NCBI GenBank assembly: GCA_038143435.1
Contig: JAYQLX010000003.1
Location: forward strand, 62,001-126,000
DNA from: UBA8337 sp038143435
Lineage (GTDB): Bacteria; Pseudomonadota; Alphaproteobacteria; RS24
Length of the DNA stretch: 64,000 nt
Reading direction: 5' to 3'
Both the position numbers and the translations under genes were made by a program. Shown piece after piece: positions 1 to 9,156 of the stretch. Below the pieces are notes generated by a model. It made no database searches. It was not told the DNA's origin and saw only the letters and a list, made by a program, of their open reading frames with translations. How positions within the stretch are numbered: the first letter of the stretch is position 1; each line of letters opens with the position of its first letter.

Positions 1-417
1 CGGGGCCACGGCTTTTTGTTCGCGCACTTCCGGCTTTTTCTCGCTCGGCACCCATTCCGGCTTTAATTCAATATCAATACGCCGCACGCTGGCATCTTCG
101 GCTTTCCAATGGTCGCGAATGCGCGTCAGATAATGCGCCTCAATCCAGCTGCGCACAAAACGCGTCGGCACATGCAACACCACGCGGCCTTTTTGCGCCC
201 CGGCCACTTCCAATAATTTGAACCAGCTATTGAAGGTCGCTTCGCCCAATTCGGCACGCAGGCGCGAGCGCACCTTATGCCATTGCCCATTAAGCGCTTC
301 CAATGCCTGATTTTTCTTGTCTTCTTGGCCTATTTCGCCCGACGACTCGCCGATATCTGAAGATACTGAAAATTTGTTTTTGTCTTTTTCGGTCTCGCCG
401 TTCGCATCCGCCATCAT
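1..417 (-). CDS. dnaA: Chromosomal replication initiator DnaA, N-terminal part (runs off window)
   Basis: DnaA binds origin boxes and melts the origin. The visible 139 codons hold a charged leader (about residues 1-40) and domain I, recognisable from QWHKVRSRL and FNSWFKLLE; domain I contacts the DnaB helicase. The ATPase and DNA-binding domains lie beyond the window edge, so the gene is partial rather than broken. Two adjacent ATG codons (at 417 and 414) could be the start. It heads the order dnaA-rpsT-crotonase-mutM, all on the minus strand, which is common in alphaproteobacteria. A GANTC methylation site lies inside it at 344-348. Confidence 0.93.
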   Translation of the reverse strand, partial: MMADANGETEKDKNKFSVSSDIGESSGEIGQEDKKNQALEALNGQWHKVRSRLRAELGEATFNSWFKLLEVAGAQKGRVVLHVPTRFVRSWIEAHYLTRIRDHWKAEDASVRRIDIELKPEWVPSEKKPEVREQKAVAP

Positions 418-892
418 CCGTATCCTGTCTCGCGCCCATGCCAATCAAGACGCGTCAATCATTTCGCCCGGGCCATGACCTATTGCATGCCATGACCATA
501 AGATGGGGAGGTGTCTTTGCCGCTAGGCGACAAAAGCGCGTCATCTCATCAGGAAGCGGGGTCAATCATCGCAACTCAAACGCGTTTTTCAGTCGGAAAA
601 AGAGCGGCCCATGACCGGTCTCTTGGTTAGGTTTCCGTCAGCGCTGCAAGTTGCGAACCGCTCCTCTTTGGGCTGCCATCCTAAAGACTGCGGATGAACA
701 AGCCGACACATTCCCCTCCAATCGCCTAGCCCTTTGTTTTGTTTCACGAATCTTGGTTTACCCCAAAAATCCAGTCAATCTGCGGCTTTCAGCGACGATT
801 TGACACTACAAATAAGGCGCGACCCTGACAACGGGAAGAAAATGAGAACAGCGATTTTTTTTGCATTTTTTTTAATTTTTTTTTGCGAATCA
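418..892. other. Non-coding gap between dnaA and rpsT, AT-rich in its right half
   Basis: About 475 bases without a credible gene. It must carry the dnaA promoter and leader. I looked for DnaA boxes (TTATCCACA and close variants) and saw no cluster, so I do not call an origin here. GANTC sites, the CcrM methylation target of alphaproteobacteria, occur at 748-752 and 887-891, and another lies in the rpsT terminator at 917-921. The right end carries three phased T-tracts, listed separately. Confidence 0.6.
855..884. other. Three phased T-tracts (predicted bent DNA)
   Basis: Runs of 8, 8 and 9 T at 855-862, 866-873 and 876-884. Their centres are about 11 bases apart, close to one helical turn, the arrangement known to give intrinsic curvature. 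They lie just past the rpsT terminator and upstream of dnaA. The tracts are seen directly; curvature and any role in dnaA control are inference. Confidence 0.6.
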
Positions 893-930
893 GCAAAAAA
901 GAAAAAGCCCGACGGAGATTCCGTCGGGCT
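893..930 (-). terminator. Rho-independent terminator of rpsT
   Basis: A perfect 11-bp stem (906-916 pairs with 920-930) with a three-base loop is followed on the minus strand by TTTTTCTTTTTT. It starts 68 bases after the rpsT stop codon and should stop rpsT transcription before dnaA. Confidence 0.92.
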
Positions 931-997
931 GTTTTGCAAATTTCGTTTTCTGTTGCCGCAAGCCCGCATCAAAATCGGGCATTGGGGCCAAACATGA

Positions 998-1261
998 TTA
1001 AACGATGGCGCTAATCTGTTTGGCGAGGCGCGATACTTTGCGCGAGGCCGTCTTTTTATGCATCAGACCCTTGCGACCGGCGCGCGCAATCAATGGCTGC
1101 GCGGCACGCAAGGCGGTTTCGGCCGCCGCTTTATCGCCGCCGGCAATCGCCTCATCAACGCGGCGAATAAAAGTGCGCATTTTGGACTTTTGGTCACGAT
1201 TGCGCGCCGTGCGTCGCTCGATTTTGCGCACCATTTTCTTCGATGAACTCAAATTAGCCAT
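998..1261 (-). CDS. rpsT: 30S ribosomal protein S20
   Basis: Small-subunit protein that binds 16S rRNA early in assembly. 87 residues, the usual length. It begins MANLSSSKK, has the basic pattern RNRDQKSKMRT and the typical GRKGLMHKKTASRKVSRL near the C-terminus. It is monocistronic: its own promoter lies at 1312-1340 and a strong terminator follows at 893-930. Position next to dnaA is typical of alphaproteobacteria. No defects seen. Confidence 0.97.
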   Translation of the reverse strand: MANLSSSKKMVRKIERRTARNRDQKSKMRTFIRRVDEAIAGGDKAAAETALRAAQPLIARAGRKGLMHKKTASRKVSRLAKQISAIV

Positions 1262-1311
1262 GTTCCAACCTTATCACTATGCTTGCGCCCCAAAGGGCTC
1301 ATATGAGGCGC

Positions 1312-1340
1312 GTTATAGGGGCGGCAAGGCCACCCGTCAA
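1312..1340 (-). promoter_or_regulatory. Sigma-70-type promoter of rpsT
   Basis: On the minus strand a -35 box TTGACG (1335-1340) and a -10 box TATAAC (1312-1317) are separated by exactly 17 bases, about 50 bases before the rpsT start. Five of six bases match consensus in each box. No other gene could use it. Confidence 0.75.
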
Positions 1341-1370
1341 CTTAAATGTCACCGTCACGGAAGCGGTGTT

Positions 1371-2147
1371 TTACGTGTCGGAAAACTTCGGTTGGCGCTT
1401 TTCAATAAAGGCTGCCATGCCTTCCGCCTTATCGTCAAAAGCAAACAGCGAATGAAAAACGCGGCGCTCATAATGCACGCCCTCTTTCAGGCCGGTTTCA
1501 TAAGCGACATTGACGCATTCTTTGGCCGTGAGCACGGATGGCAGGGATTTTTCGGCAATTTTTTGCGCCACAGTGACCGCTTCATCGAGCAAATCCTCAT
1601 CGGCGATAATGCGCGAAACCAGCCCGCAACGCTCAGCCTCTTGGGCATCCATCATACGCCCGGTCAGACACATTTCCATGGCTTTTGACTTGCCGACAAA
1701 GCGCGTCAAACGCTGTGTGCCGCCGGCCCCGGGAATGACCCCCAAATTAATCTCGGGCTGGCCGAATTTGGCATTTTCACCGGCCAGAATGAAATCGCAC
1801 ATCATTGCCAATTCGCACCCGCCACCCAGCGCATAGCCGGCCACGGCAGCGATAATCGGTTTGCGCGCTTTGGCAGCGGCCTCCCAATTGGCGGTGATGA
1901 AATCTTCGCGCATCACATCAATATATGTCTTATCCGACATTTCCTTAATATCAGCGCCAGCCGCAAAGGCCTTCTCAGAACCGGTCAACACCATGCAGCC
2001 AATGGCGTCATCGCCGTCAAATTTTTCAATCGCATGGGTCAGCTCATCCATCAGCGCGGCGCATAATGCATTGAGCGCTTTCGGGCGATGCAAGGTGATA
2101 AGGCCGACATTATCGCGCTGCTCAACCAATATGTTTTCGTATTTCAT
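1371..2147 (-). CDS. Enoyl-CoA hydratase (crotonase family)
   Basis: Hydrates trans-2-enoyl-CoA to 3-hydroxyacyl-CoA in fatty acid beta-oxidation, in the cytosol. 258 residues, full length. Both catalytic glutamates are present: E112 in GGGCELAMMCDF and E132 in GQPEINLGVIPG. The oxyanion-hole segment FAAGADIKEM (61-70) and the block GAGGTQRLTRFVGKSKAMEM resemble mitochondrial short-chain enoyl-CoA hydratase (ECHS1) closely, so short-chain substrates are likely. It lies between rpsT and mutM, a frequent alphaproteobacterial arrangement. Other crotonases share the fold, but two glutamates favour a hydratase over an isomerase. Confidence 0.93.
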   Translation of the reverse strand: MKYENILVEQRDNVGLITLHRPKALNALCAALMDELTHAIEKFDGDDAIGCMVLTGSEKAFAAGADIKEMSDKTYIDVMREDFITANWEAAAKARKPIIAAVAGYALGGGCELAMMCDFILAGENAKFGQPEINLGVIPGAGGTQRLTRFVGKSKAMEMCLTGRMMDAQEAERCGLVSRIIADEDLLDEAVTVAQKIAEKSLPSVLTAKECVNVAYETGLKEGVHYERRVFHSLFAFDDKAEGMAAFIEKRQPKFSDT

Positions 2148-2182
2148 GACATCGCTCCCGTCTCGCTGGGGGTAAGGCCGGC

Positions 2183-2562
2183 CTATTGGCTGACCATTGG
2201 AGTTAAATCAAATATCACCAAATCAGCGGTGAATGTCAGCCGCAAAATTTCGCCGCGGCGAAAAAATGTCAACAGGCCGGGGGCGGCTTGGCGAGCCTGC
2301 CAGCCCAAATTGGGCAGGCTGTCTCGGTAAAATGCCATTAAGGCTTGTTGCGTCACCCCGGCTTGATGGCTTGCCGTCAGCTGCACAATTCGCCCTTGCG
2401 GTTTGTCAAAAACAAATCCCGCATCGGGTAATTCCTGCAACCCCTCGGCCAAAGGAACATCACCAATGGTGGAAAGGTAATCGCGCGCCTCGGCCAATGG
2501 CGCAAAACACATAACAGACAGCGCAAAAATAATGCCTGCTAAAGGCTGTTTTATTTATCCAT
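2183..2562 (-). CDS. Predicted exported protein of unknown function (frame broken near its start)
   Basis: Not a family I can name. From the first in-frame ATG (2512) the protein looks headless, but the ATG at 2562 followed by one extra A in the A-run near 2551-2556 gives MDKIKQPLAGIIFALSV..., a good signal peptide with likely cleavage after AEA. The mature part is about 100 residues, with ELPDAGFVFDKPQGRIV and later AFYRDSLPNLGWQ. This suggests a small periplasmic domain. It lies between mutM and the crotonase on the same strand. The start correction is inference; the downstream frame is open and coding-like. Confidence 0.6.
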
Positions 2563-2595
2563 GACCCTCTGCTGTCCCAAATCCGCTTGCGCCGA

Positions 2596-3479
2596 TTATT
2601 TTTGGCATGACGGGCAGTAAAAACTCGACCGCCCCGATTGCACCAAGCGTTTGAGCCTAGCAGAACAGCCCGCGGCTGAACAGGCTTCGCCGTCGCGGCC
2701 ATAAACAGCAAATTGATGCTGAAAATAACCCATAGACCCGTCCTCATGGGCGAAATCGCGCAAGGTCGAGCCACCCGCCTCAATGGCGCGCGCCAAAACG
2801 CCACGCACGGCCGGCACCAAACGCGCAATGCGTTTGGCCCCCAAATTGCCGGCTTGGCGGCGCGGGCTGATGCCGGCGATAAAAAGCGCCTCGCAGACAT
2901 ATATATTGCCCAATCCGGCCACCACATTTTGGTCGAGCAGAAAATTTTTGACCGGCGTTTTGCGCCCCTGCGCGGCCGCTAAGAGCCCCGTTTCATTGAA
3001 ATCATTGCCCAAAGGTTCGGGCCCCAAAGCGGCCAGAAAGGGCGAGGCCGACATATCACCGGTAAAACAATCCATAAAACCGAAACGGCGCGGATCGGCG
3101 AAAGATAAATGCGTGCCGTCATCAAAGCCTATCTCGACATGTATATGTTTTTGCGCCGTTTGCGCCGTCACTTCATGGGCATAAGCGCCGGGCTCCATAT
3201 TGCCCTGTTGCGGCAATGACAACATAAAACGACCGGTCATGCCCAAATGGCTGAGCCAGGTAAACGAAGCGCCACGCGCATCTTGCATATCGGCCAATAA
3301 ATATTTGGCGCGGCGCGTTAAAGCTTTTGACTTGTGCCCCATGCATGCGCTTTTTAAACCCTTTTTGGAAAAGGAAAGCGTAAATCGGCGCGATGGAGGG
3401 TGAAATCGACAATGCGCTTGCCTTCAATATGCGGGGCCAAGCCGCGGCGCACGGTTTCAACTTCGGGTAATTCGGGCAT
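2596..3479 (-). CDS. mutM: Formamidopyrimidine-DNA glycosylase (frameshifted in sequence)
   Basis: Bifunctional glycosylase/AP lyase that removes 8-oxoguanine and formamidopyrimidines. The start at 3479 gives MPELPEVETVRRG, with the catalytic P2 and E3. The frame then stops after LRFPFPK and resumes one frame away at RRAKYLLADMQ. The break lies in the homopolymer-rich 3351-3367 stretch and one base restores the family sequence. The C-terminal zinc finger is intact (C-x4-C ... CPSCQ). About 294 residues when corrected, the usual size. Divergent from ubiE. I read the break as a sequencing indel rather than loss of the gene. Confidence 0.88.
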
Positions 3480-3611
3480 GACCTCCATCATAGGCGGCGC
3501 TTGGCGCAGCGCAAGCGACAACTGGCCACAGTGTTTTGGCAGAAAATAACGCGCCGCAAAGGCAATCCGTGCATGGATTTAGCCGCGCCAATGGGCTATC
3601 GTCGCCGCGCA

Positions 3612-4398
3612 ATGAGCAAAACGGCACAAAATAACCAATCTGACGGCGGAGCCGGTCGATTTCGGCTTTCGTACGGTTGCGCGCGAGGACAAGCAGGCCA
3701 TGGTGCGCGGCGTGTTTGATGCGGTGGCCGATAAATATGATGTGATGAATGATTTGATGTCAGGCGGGCTGCACCGCTTGTGGAAAGCACGGATGATTGA
3801 GGCTTTGCACATCCGCCCGCGCAGCGCGCAGCACCTCATCGATATGGCCGGCGGCACCGGTGACATTGCGCTTCGGGCGCAAGCGCGGGCGCAAAAATTG
3901 GGGGCGCAATTAAGCGCCCACATTATCGACGCCAATAGCGAAATGATGAAGGCCGGGCAAAAACGCGCCGCGGTGAAAAAAGCGGCGCATTTGCATTTCA
4001 CCACCGGCACGGGCGAGGCCATGCCGGTGCCCGACCAATGCGCCGATATGGTGTCCATTGCTTTCGGCATTCGCAATATCACCCATCGCGACCGCGCCTT
4101 GCGCGAGGCTTATCGTGTATTGAAACCGGGCGGGCGTTTTGTCTGTCTTGAATTTTCGCATATGCCGAGCGCGCTTTTGCAGAAAATTTATGACGCTTAC
4201 AGTTTCAACGTGATCCCGCCAATGGGCGGTCTGGTGACCGGCGAGCGTGACGCTTATCAATATTTGGTCGAGAGCATTCGCCGCTTTCCGAGTGCCGATG
4301 AATTTTTGAGCGACGTCGAACAAGCCGGTTTTGCGCGCGCACAATATGAACAATTAAGCGGCGGCGTGGCGGCCTTGCATATGGGCTGGCGGCTCTGA
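3612..4398 (+). CDS. ubiE: Demethylmenaquinone/2-methoxy-benzoquinol methyltransferase (5' frame break)
   Basis: SAM-dependent C-methyltransferase of ubiquinone (and menaquinone) synthesis. The Rossmann SAM site DMAGGTGDIALR and the UbiE block DVMNDLMSGGLHRLWK are clear. The conserved upstream part VDFGFRTVAREDKQAM lies in frame but has no start codon before a stop. The nearest ATG (3612, MSKTAQNNQSDGGA) is one frame away, so a single-base indel between 3614 and 3657 is likely. A shorter internal start at 3700 would cut off the conserved FGFRTV. It overlaps ubiB by the ATGA at 4395-4398 region, implying translational coupling. Confidence 0.9.
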
Positions 4399-5929
4399 TG
4401 GGGCGGTTTTTCCGATTGCTCAGCATGGCGCGGCTTTTGCTGGCGCAAGATGCGCTTTTGCCGCCCGATTTTTTTACCGATGCGCCCCGCCGCGTGCGCT
4501 TGGCACGCCGCCTGTTTACCTTATTTGCGCCGCGCTTTCGCGATGATAATCGCGGCCGCAAATTATCCGACCGCATTCGCAAGCTGGGGCCGACCTATAT
4601 CAAGCTGGGGCAGTTTCTCGCCACGCGGCCCGATATTATCGGCCCCGCCATGGCGCATGATTTGACCTTTCTGCAAGACCGCCTGCCACCCTTTAGCGAC
4701 AAAAAGTTCAGCATATTTTGGCCGCCGAATTGGACGCCCCTGACACGGTCATCAGCCAATTGAGCTCCCCGATTGCCGCCGCCTCCGTTGCACAAGTGCA
4801 CCAAGCCATACATGCCGAGACGGGTGAGAAACTGGCCGTCAAAATTCTCCGCCCCGGCGTCGAGACAAGACTGGCCGCTGAATTGGCCTTGCTCGCCAAA
4901 TTGGCCCGCTGGGCGGAGAGATATTTTCCCATCACCCGCCGCTTGCGCCCGCTTGACAGCATTGAAACTCTGGCGCGCTCGATTAATGGCGAGACCGATT
5001 TGCGCATGGAAGCGGCGGCTTTATCTGAAATGGCGGAAAATATTACCGGCATGAAAGATTTCCGCGTGCCGTCGCTTTATTGGGAGGCCAGCGGGCGGCG
5101 CGTTTTGACCATGCAATGGGTGGACGGCATTAAGGCCTCGGATGTCGATGCGCTGCGCGCGGCAGGGCATGATATGTCGCAATTGGCGGTGCGGCTGTTG
5201 CAAATCTTTCTGACTTTGGTTTTGCGCGACGGGTTTTTCCACGCCGATATGCATCAGGGCAATTTGCTGATTGGCGAGGACGGCACGATTATCGCCATTG
5301 ATTTGGGCATTTGTGGTCGCCTTGATAATGACAGTCGGCGCTTTCTGGCCGAAATTCTGCACGGCTTTATCACCCGCGATTATAAAAAATTGGCGCAAGT
5401 GCATATTGAAGCGGGTTATGTGCCCGACCATCATGATGTGCATGAATTTGCGCAAGCCTTGCGCTCGGTCGGCGAGCCGATACGCGACCGCGATGCAGAT
5501 GATATTTCAATGGGCCGCGTCTTGGCGCAGCTTTTCGCCATTACCGAGCAATTTGACATGGTCACCCAGCCGCAGCTTTTGCTGTTGCAAAAAACCATGG
5601 TGACGGTGGAAGGCGTGGCGCGCAGCTTTGACCCGAAAGTCAATATTTGGGATGCCTCGGAAAAACTGGTCGGCGATTGGCTGAGAAAATCAATCGGCCC
5701 GCAAGCCGTATTGCAGGATATGGCCGATAATGCGGGGCGCACATTGCGCATGGTGCAACGTCTGCCCGACACGCTGCAGGAATTGGAGCGCGGGGCCAAA
5801 GCGGTGCAGCATATGGGCGAGACCAAAGCGGCAGAAAAACCGGCCAAAGCGACCGACAGGCTGGCGCGGCTTTTGGGCCTGTCGGCGCTGGGGCTGGCAT
5901 TGGCGGCGATTGTCTATCGCTTTATGTAA
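4398..5929 (+). CDS. ubiB: Ubiquinone biosynthesis atypical kinase UbiB (frameshifted in sequence)
   Basis: ABC1/ADCK-type membrane-associated ATPase needed for aerobic ubiquinone synthesis. Visible motifs: KLGPTYIKLGQFLATRPD (KxGQ), the alanine-rich loop SSPIAAASVAQVHQA, VKILRPG, HADMHQGN and the metal-binding AIDLG. A C-terminal hydrophobic segment (LSALGLALAAIVY) fits membrane anchoring. The frame breaks at the A5 run 4701-4705; one more A gives SDKKVQHILAAELD and joins both halves. Follows ubiE with a start/stop overlap. About 510 residues when corrected, a normal length. Confidence 0.9.
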
Positions 5930-5996
5930 AAGATATTTATTTACATTTTTCTTCGGTAAATTAAACTCACGCATTGGCGCAAATGGACAAAGATGG

Positions 5997-7256
5997 ATGC
6001 AGCGCGTTTTATTGATTATCGGCGGCGGCATTGCCGCTTATAAAGCCCCCGAATTGGTGCGCCAATTGCGGAGCCGGGGCTTGGCCGTGCGCTGCTTGAT
6101 GACGGCAGCGGCCGAGCAATTTGTCTCGCCGCTCTCTTTGGCCTCAGTCTCAGGCGATAAGGTTTATGAAAATCTCTTCGACCTGACCGATGAAGCCGAA
6201 ATGGGGCATATTCAATTATCGCGCGATGCCGATATTATTCTGGTCGCGCCCGCCACCGCCGATCTCATGGCCAAAGCGGCGCAAGGTCTGGCCAATGATT
6301 TGGCCTCGACCAGCCTATTGGCGACGGATAAGAAAATTATTATGGCACCGGCCATGAATGTGCGCATGTGGCAGCACGAAGCGACAAAGCGCAATCTCAG
6401 CCAATTAATCGCCGATGGCGTTTCCATTATCGGCCCGGAAGAAGGCGATATGGCGTGCGGCGAATATGGCCCGGGACGGATGAGCGAACCGCAAACCATT
6501 GCCGCCGCCACAGCCGCCGCATTGGCCGGACAAGTCTCTGACGGCGGCGCGGATGAGACATTATCGGGGCGCAAATTTTTGGTCACGGCCGGACCGACCC
6601 ATGAGCCGATTGATCCGGTGCGTTATATCGCCAATCGCTCATCGGGCAAACAAGGCTATGCCATTGCTGCCGCATTAGCCGCCAAAGGGGCCGAGGTACA
6701 TTTGGTCTCGGGCCCGACCGCATTGGCCACACCGCAGGGTGTGCATATGGTGCGGGTTGAAACGGCGCGCGAGATGTTGGCCGCAGTCGAAGCCGTTTTG
6801 CCCGTCGATGGGGCGGTGATGACGGCGGCGGTGGCCGATTGGCGACCAACCGATTGCGACGTGCAAAAGATTAAGAAAAACGGTGACGCGCCCGAACCGC
6901 TCAACCTCACTGAAAACCCCGATATTTTGGCGATGCTGGCGGCAGGCAAAAACCGCCCCGCTTTGCTTATCGGTTTTGCGGCCGAAACCGAAAATATTGA
7001 AGCCCATGCAACGGCCAAGCTGGCCAAAAAGAACTGCGATTGGATTGTCGCCAATAATGTCGGTGCCGATAGCGGCATAGAGGGCGGGGTGATGGGCGGC
7101 GAGGCCAATGCCATCAGCCTGATTTGTGCCGCCGATAAAAAACCGTCTGTCGAAAATTTCGACATTATGAGCAAGCAAGATGTGGCGGCGCTGTTGAGCG
7201 ACCGCATGGCGGCGCATTTCGCATCCGCCCAAAAGAGTAAAGGAAAAGAAAAATGA
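5997..7256 (+). CDS. coaBC: Bifunctional phosphopantothenoylcysteine decarboxylase/synthase
   Basis: Makes 4'-phosphopantetheine from phosphopantothenate and cysteine in coenzyme A synthesis. 419 residues. The N-terminal CoaC half has the flavin-site histidine H71 (GHIQLSRDAD), APAMNVRMW (117-124) and the catalytic C154 in ACGEYGPGRM. The C-terminal CoaB half has TAGPTHEPIDPVRYI, the lysine motif KIKKNG and LTENPDIL. Start chosen at the ATG beginning MQRVLLIIGGGIAAYK, the normal family start; the frame is open further upstream inside ubiB but that part is not conserved. Overlaps dut by ATGA (7253-7256). Confidence 0.95.
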   Translation: MQRVLLIIGGGIAAYKAPELVRQLRSRGLAVRCLMTAAAEQFVSPLSLASVSGDKVYENLFDLTDEAEMGHIQLSRDADIILVAPATADLMAKAAQGLANDLASTSLLATDKKIIMAPAMNVRMWQHEATKRNLSQLIADGVSIIGPEEGDMACGEYGPGRMSEPQTIAAATAAALAGQVSDGGADETLSGRKFLVTAGPTHEPIDPVRYIANRSSGKQGYAIAAALAAKGAEVHLVSGPTALATPQGVHMVRVETAREMLAAVEAVLPVDGAVMTAAVADWRPTDCDVQKIKKNGDAPEPLNLTENPDILAMLAAGKNRPALLIGFAAETENIEAHATAKLAKKNCDWIVANNVGADSGIEGGVMGGEANAISLICAADKKPSVENFDIMSKQDVAALLSDRMAAHFASAQKSKGKEK

Positions 7257-7717
7257 GCGCCCCGACATTGGAAATAAAATGGCTGGCGCATGGGCGCGGG
7301 CTGGATACGCCATCTTATGAAAGTGATTTGGCGGCCGGTATCGATATGCGCGCCGCCTTGCCGGAAGACGCGCCGCTGACCTTAGAGCCGGGCGCACAAG
7401 CAATGATTGAAACCGGCTTTGCCATGGCACTGCCGCCCGGATTATGAAGCGCAAGTGCGCCCACGCTCGGGGCTGGCCGCCAAACACGGCATCACCGTAT
7501 TGAACACGCCGGGCACGATTGATGCCGATTATCGCGGCGAGGTGAAAATCATCCTCATCAATCTCGGGCACGACGATTTCGTCATTGAGCGCGGCATGCG
7601 CATTGCGCAAATGGTGATTGCGCCGGTGGTGCAGGCGCAAACGCAAATTGTCGATAGCCTGTCCGACACGCAACGCGGTGAGGCGGTTTCGGCTCCACCG
7701 GAACGGGTCAGAAATGA
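7253..7717 (+). CDS. dut: dUTP diphosphatase (two compensating frame breaks)
   Basis: Hydrolyses dUTP to dUMP, keeping uracil out of DNA. All five trimeric dUTPase motifs can be read across three frames: AGIDMRAA, RPRSGLA, GTIDADYRGEV, RIAQMVIAPV and, after the second break, GGFGSTGTG. The first break (about 7440-7444) needs one base removed to give PPGYEAQVRP; the second (about 7678-7684) needs one added. The span is 465 bases, an exact codon multiple, as expected from opposite indels. Coupled by ATGA overlaps to coaBC upstream and the Rrf2 gene downstream. Confidence 0.88.
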
Positions 7718-8151
7718 TAAGGCTGTCGCGCAAATCTCTCCTCGCTTTGGAAGCGGTTTTGGACGTGGCTTTGCATGCACGCCCCGACCCCGTGCAAGCG
7801 CGCGACATTACTGCGCGCCAGGGCGTGCCGCAGCGTTATCTCGAACAAGTCATGCAGGCTTTGGTGCGCGCCGGTATTTTGCGCGGCGTGCGCGGCCCGC
7901 GCGGCGGATATAGGCTGGCCCGCGAAAGACGGCGCATCAGCGTGCGCGAAATTTTCGAAGTGATTGAAGAAATTGACGGCAATGATGTCGATATGTTGTC
8001 GAAATCGGATTTGGGGCGCGTGGTCATCGCGCCGTTTCACGCCAATATGCAAGAGGCGCTGATCGGCGCGGTCGGCGACACGACGATTGCCGATTTATGC
8101 AGCCAAGCCAACAGCACAGGTGGCGATGATAAGGCTGATTTTACCATTTGA
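7714..8151 (+). CDS. Rrf2-family transcriptional regulator next to cysK
   Basis: 145 residues with the Rrf2 winged helix: KSLLALEAVLDVAL, QGVPQRYLEQVMQAL (recognition region), GILRGVRGPRGGYRLAR (wing). The three clustered cysteines that bind an Fe-S cluster in IscR or NsrR are absent; only one cysteine is seen, near the C-terminus. That fits CymR-like members that control cysteine synthesis. It starts inside the end of dut (ATGA) and ends 37 bases before cysK, so control of cysK is a reasonable inference. The ligand cannot be told from sequence. Confidence 0.85.
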   Translation: MIRLSRKSLLALEAVLDVALHARPDPVQARDITARQGVPQRYLEQVMQALVRAGILRGVRGPRGGYRLARERRRISVREIFEVIEEIDGNDVDMLSKSDLGRVVIAPFHANMQEALIGAVGDTTIADLCSQANSTGGDDKADFTI

Positions 8152-8188
8152 GCCAAACCATTTCAGCCGAATAAGTGAGGGAGAAAAG

Positions 8189-9151
8189 ATGAGCGAGACA
8201 GATAAAAAACCGGGACGCGGGCGCATTTACGCCTCCATTACCGAAACCATTGGCGACACGCCGATTGTCGAAGTGCGCCGCATGGCCGGCGAATATGGCA
8301 TTGGCGCAAAAATTTTCGCCAAACTTGAATTTTTCAATCCGATTGCCAGCGTCAAAGACCGCATTGGTGTGGCCATTTTGGACGCGCTTGAAGCGCAAGG
8401 CAAAATCAAAGCGGATACGGTTTTGGTCGAGCCGACCTCAGGCAATACCGGCATTGCGCTGGCCTTTGCCTGTGCCGCGCGCGGGCTTGAATTGGTTTTG
8501 TGCATGCCCGAAAGCATGTCGCTGGAACGGCGCAAAATGCTGTCTTTGCTGGGTGCAAAACTGGAATTGACACCGGCCGAGCAAGGCATGAAAGGGGCGA
8601 TTGCGCGCGCCCAAGAATTGCTCGACGGCAATGAAAATTGGGTCATGCCGCAGCAATTTGAAAACCCCGCCAATCCGGAAATTCACCGCCGCACCACGGC
8701 GGAGGAAATTTGGAACGATATGGAGGGCCAAGTCGATGTGGTGGTCTCGGGTGTCGGCACGGGCGGCACTTTTACCGGCATTGCCTCGGTTTTGAAACCG
8801 CGCAATGAGGATTTGAAAATGATTGCGGTGGAACCTGAAGACAGCCCGATTTTGTCGGGCGGCGAGCCGGGCCCGCATAAAATTCAGGGCATTGGCGCGG
8901 GCTTTGTGCCCGGCAATATGGATACGCAATATCTCGATGAGGTGGTGACCATTGGCAATGAAACGGCGTTTGAAACGGCGCGCCAATTGGCGCGTGTCGA
9001 GGGCATTCCCGGCGGCATCAGCACCGGCGCGGCGATGGCGGCAGCTTTGGAAGTGGGCGGACGCGCCGATATGGCCGGAAAAAATATTGTCGTGATTTTG
9101 CCGAGCTTTGCCGAACGCTATTTATCCACTGCCCTGTTTGAAGGGCTGTAA
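8189..9151 (+). CDS. cysK: Cysteine synthase A (O-acetylserine sulfhydrylase)
   Basis: PLP enzyme making cysteine from O-acetylserine and sulfide. 320 residues. The PLP lysine is K56 in PIASVKDRIG, the substrate loop is TSGNTG (83-88) and the phosphate-binding glycine loop is GVGTGGTFTG. The start ATG at 8189 follows a good ribosome site (GAGGGAGAAAAG). Preceded by an Rrf2 regulator and followed 5 bases later by a MoeB/ThiF-like gene, so sulfur metabolism genes are grouped here. CysM would be an alternative, but the length and motifs fit CysK. Confidence 0.95.
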   Translation: MSETDKKPGRGRIYASITETIGDTPIVEVRRMAGEYGIGAKIFAKLEFFNPIASVKDRIGVAILDALEAQGKIKADTVLVEPTSGNTGIALAFACAARGLELVLCMPESMSLERRKMLSLLGAKLELTPAEQGMKGAIARAQELLDGNENWVMPQQFENPANPEIHRRTTAEEIWNDMEGQVDVVVSGVGTGGTFTGIASVLKPRNEDLKMIAVEPEDSPILSGGEPGPHKIQGIGAGFVPGNMDTQYLDEVVTIGNETAFETARQLARVEGIPGGISTGAAMAAALEVGGRADMAGKNIVVILPSFAERYLSTALFEGL

Positions 9152-9156
9152 GCACG

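Noticed and set aside
418..892. Chromosomal origin next to dnaA
   Set aside because: AT-rich with bent-DNA features, but no DnaA-box cluster was seen, and many alphaproteobacteria have oriC elsewhere (often near hemE).
6675..7808. Long minus-strand frame opposite coaBC and dut
   Set aside because: Antisense shadow of intact conserved genes; no family motifs and low-complexity basic composition.
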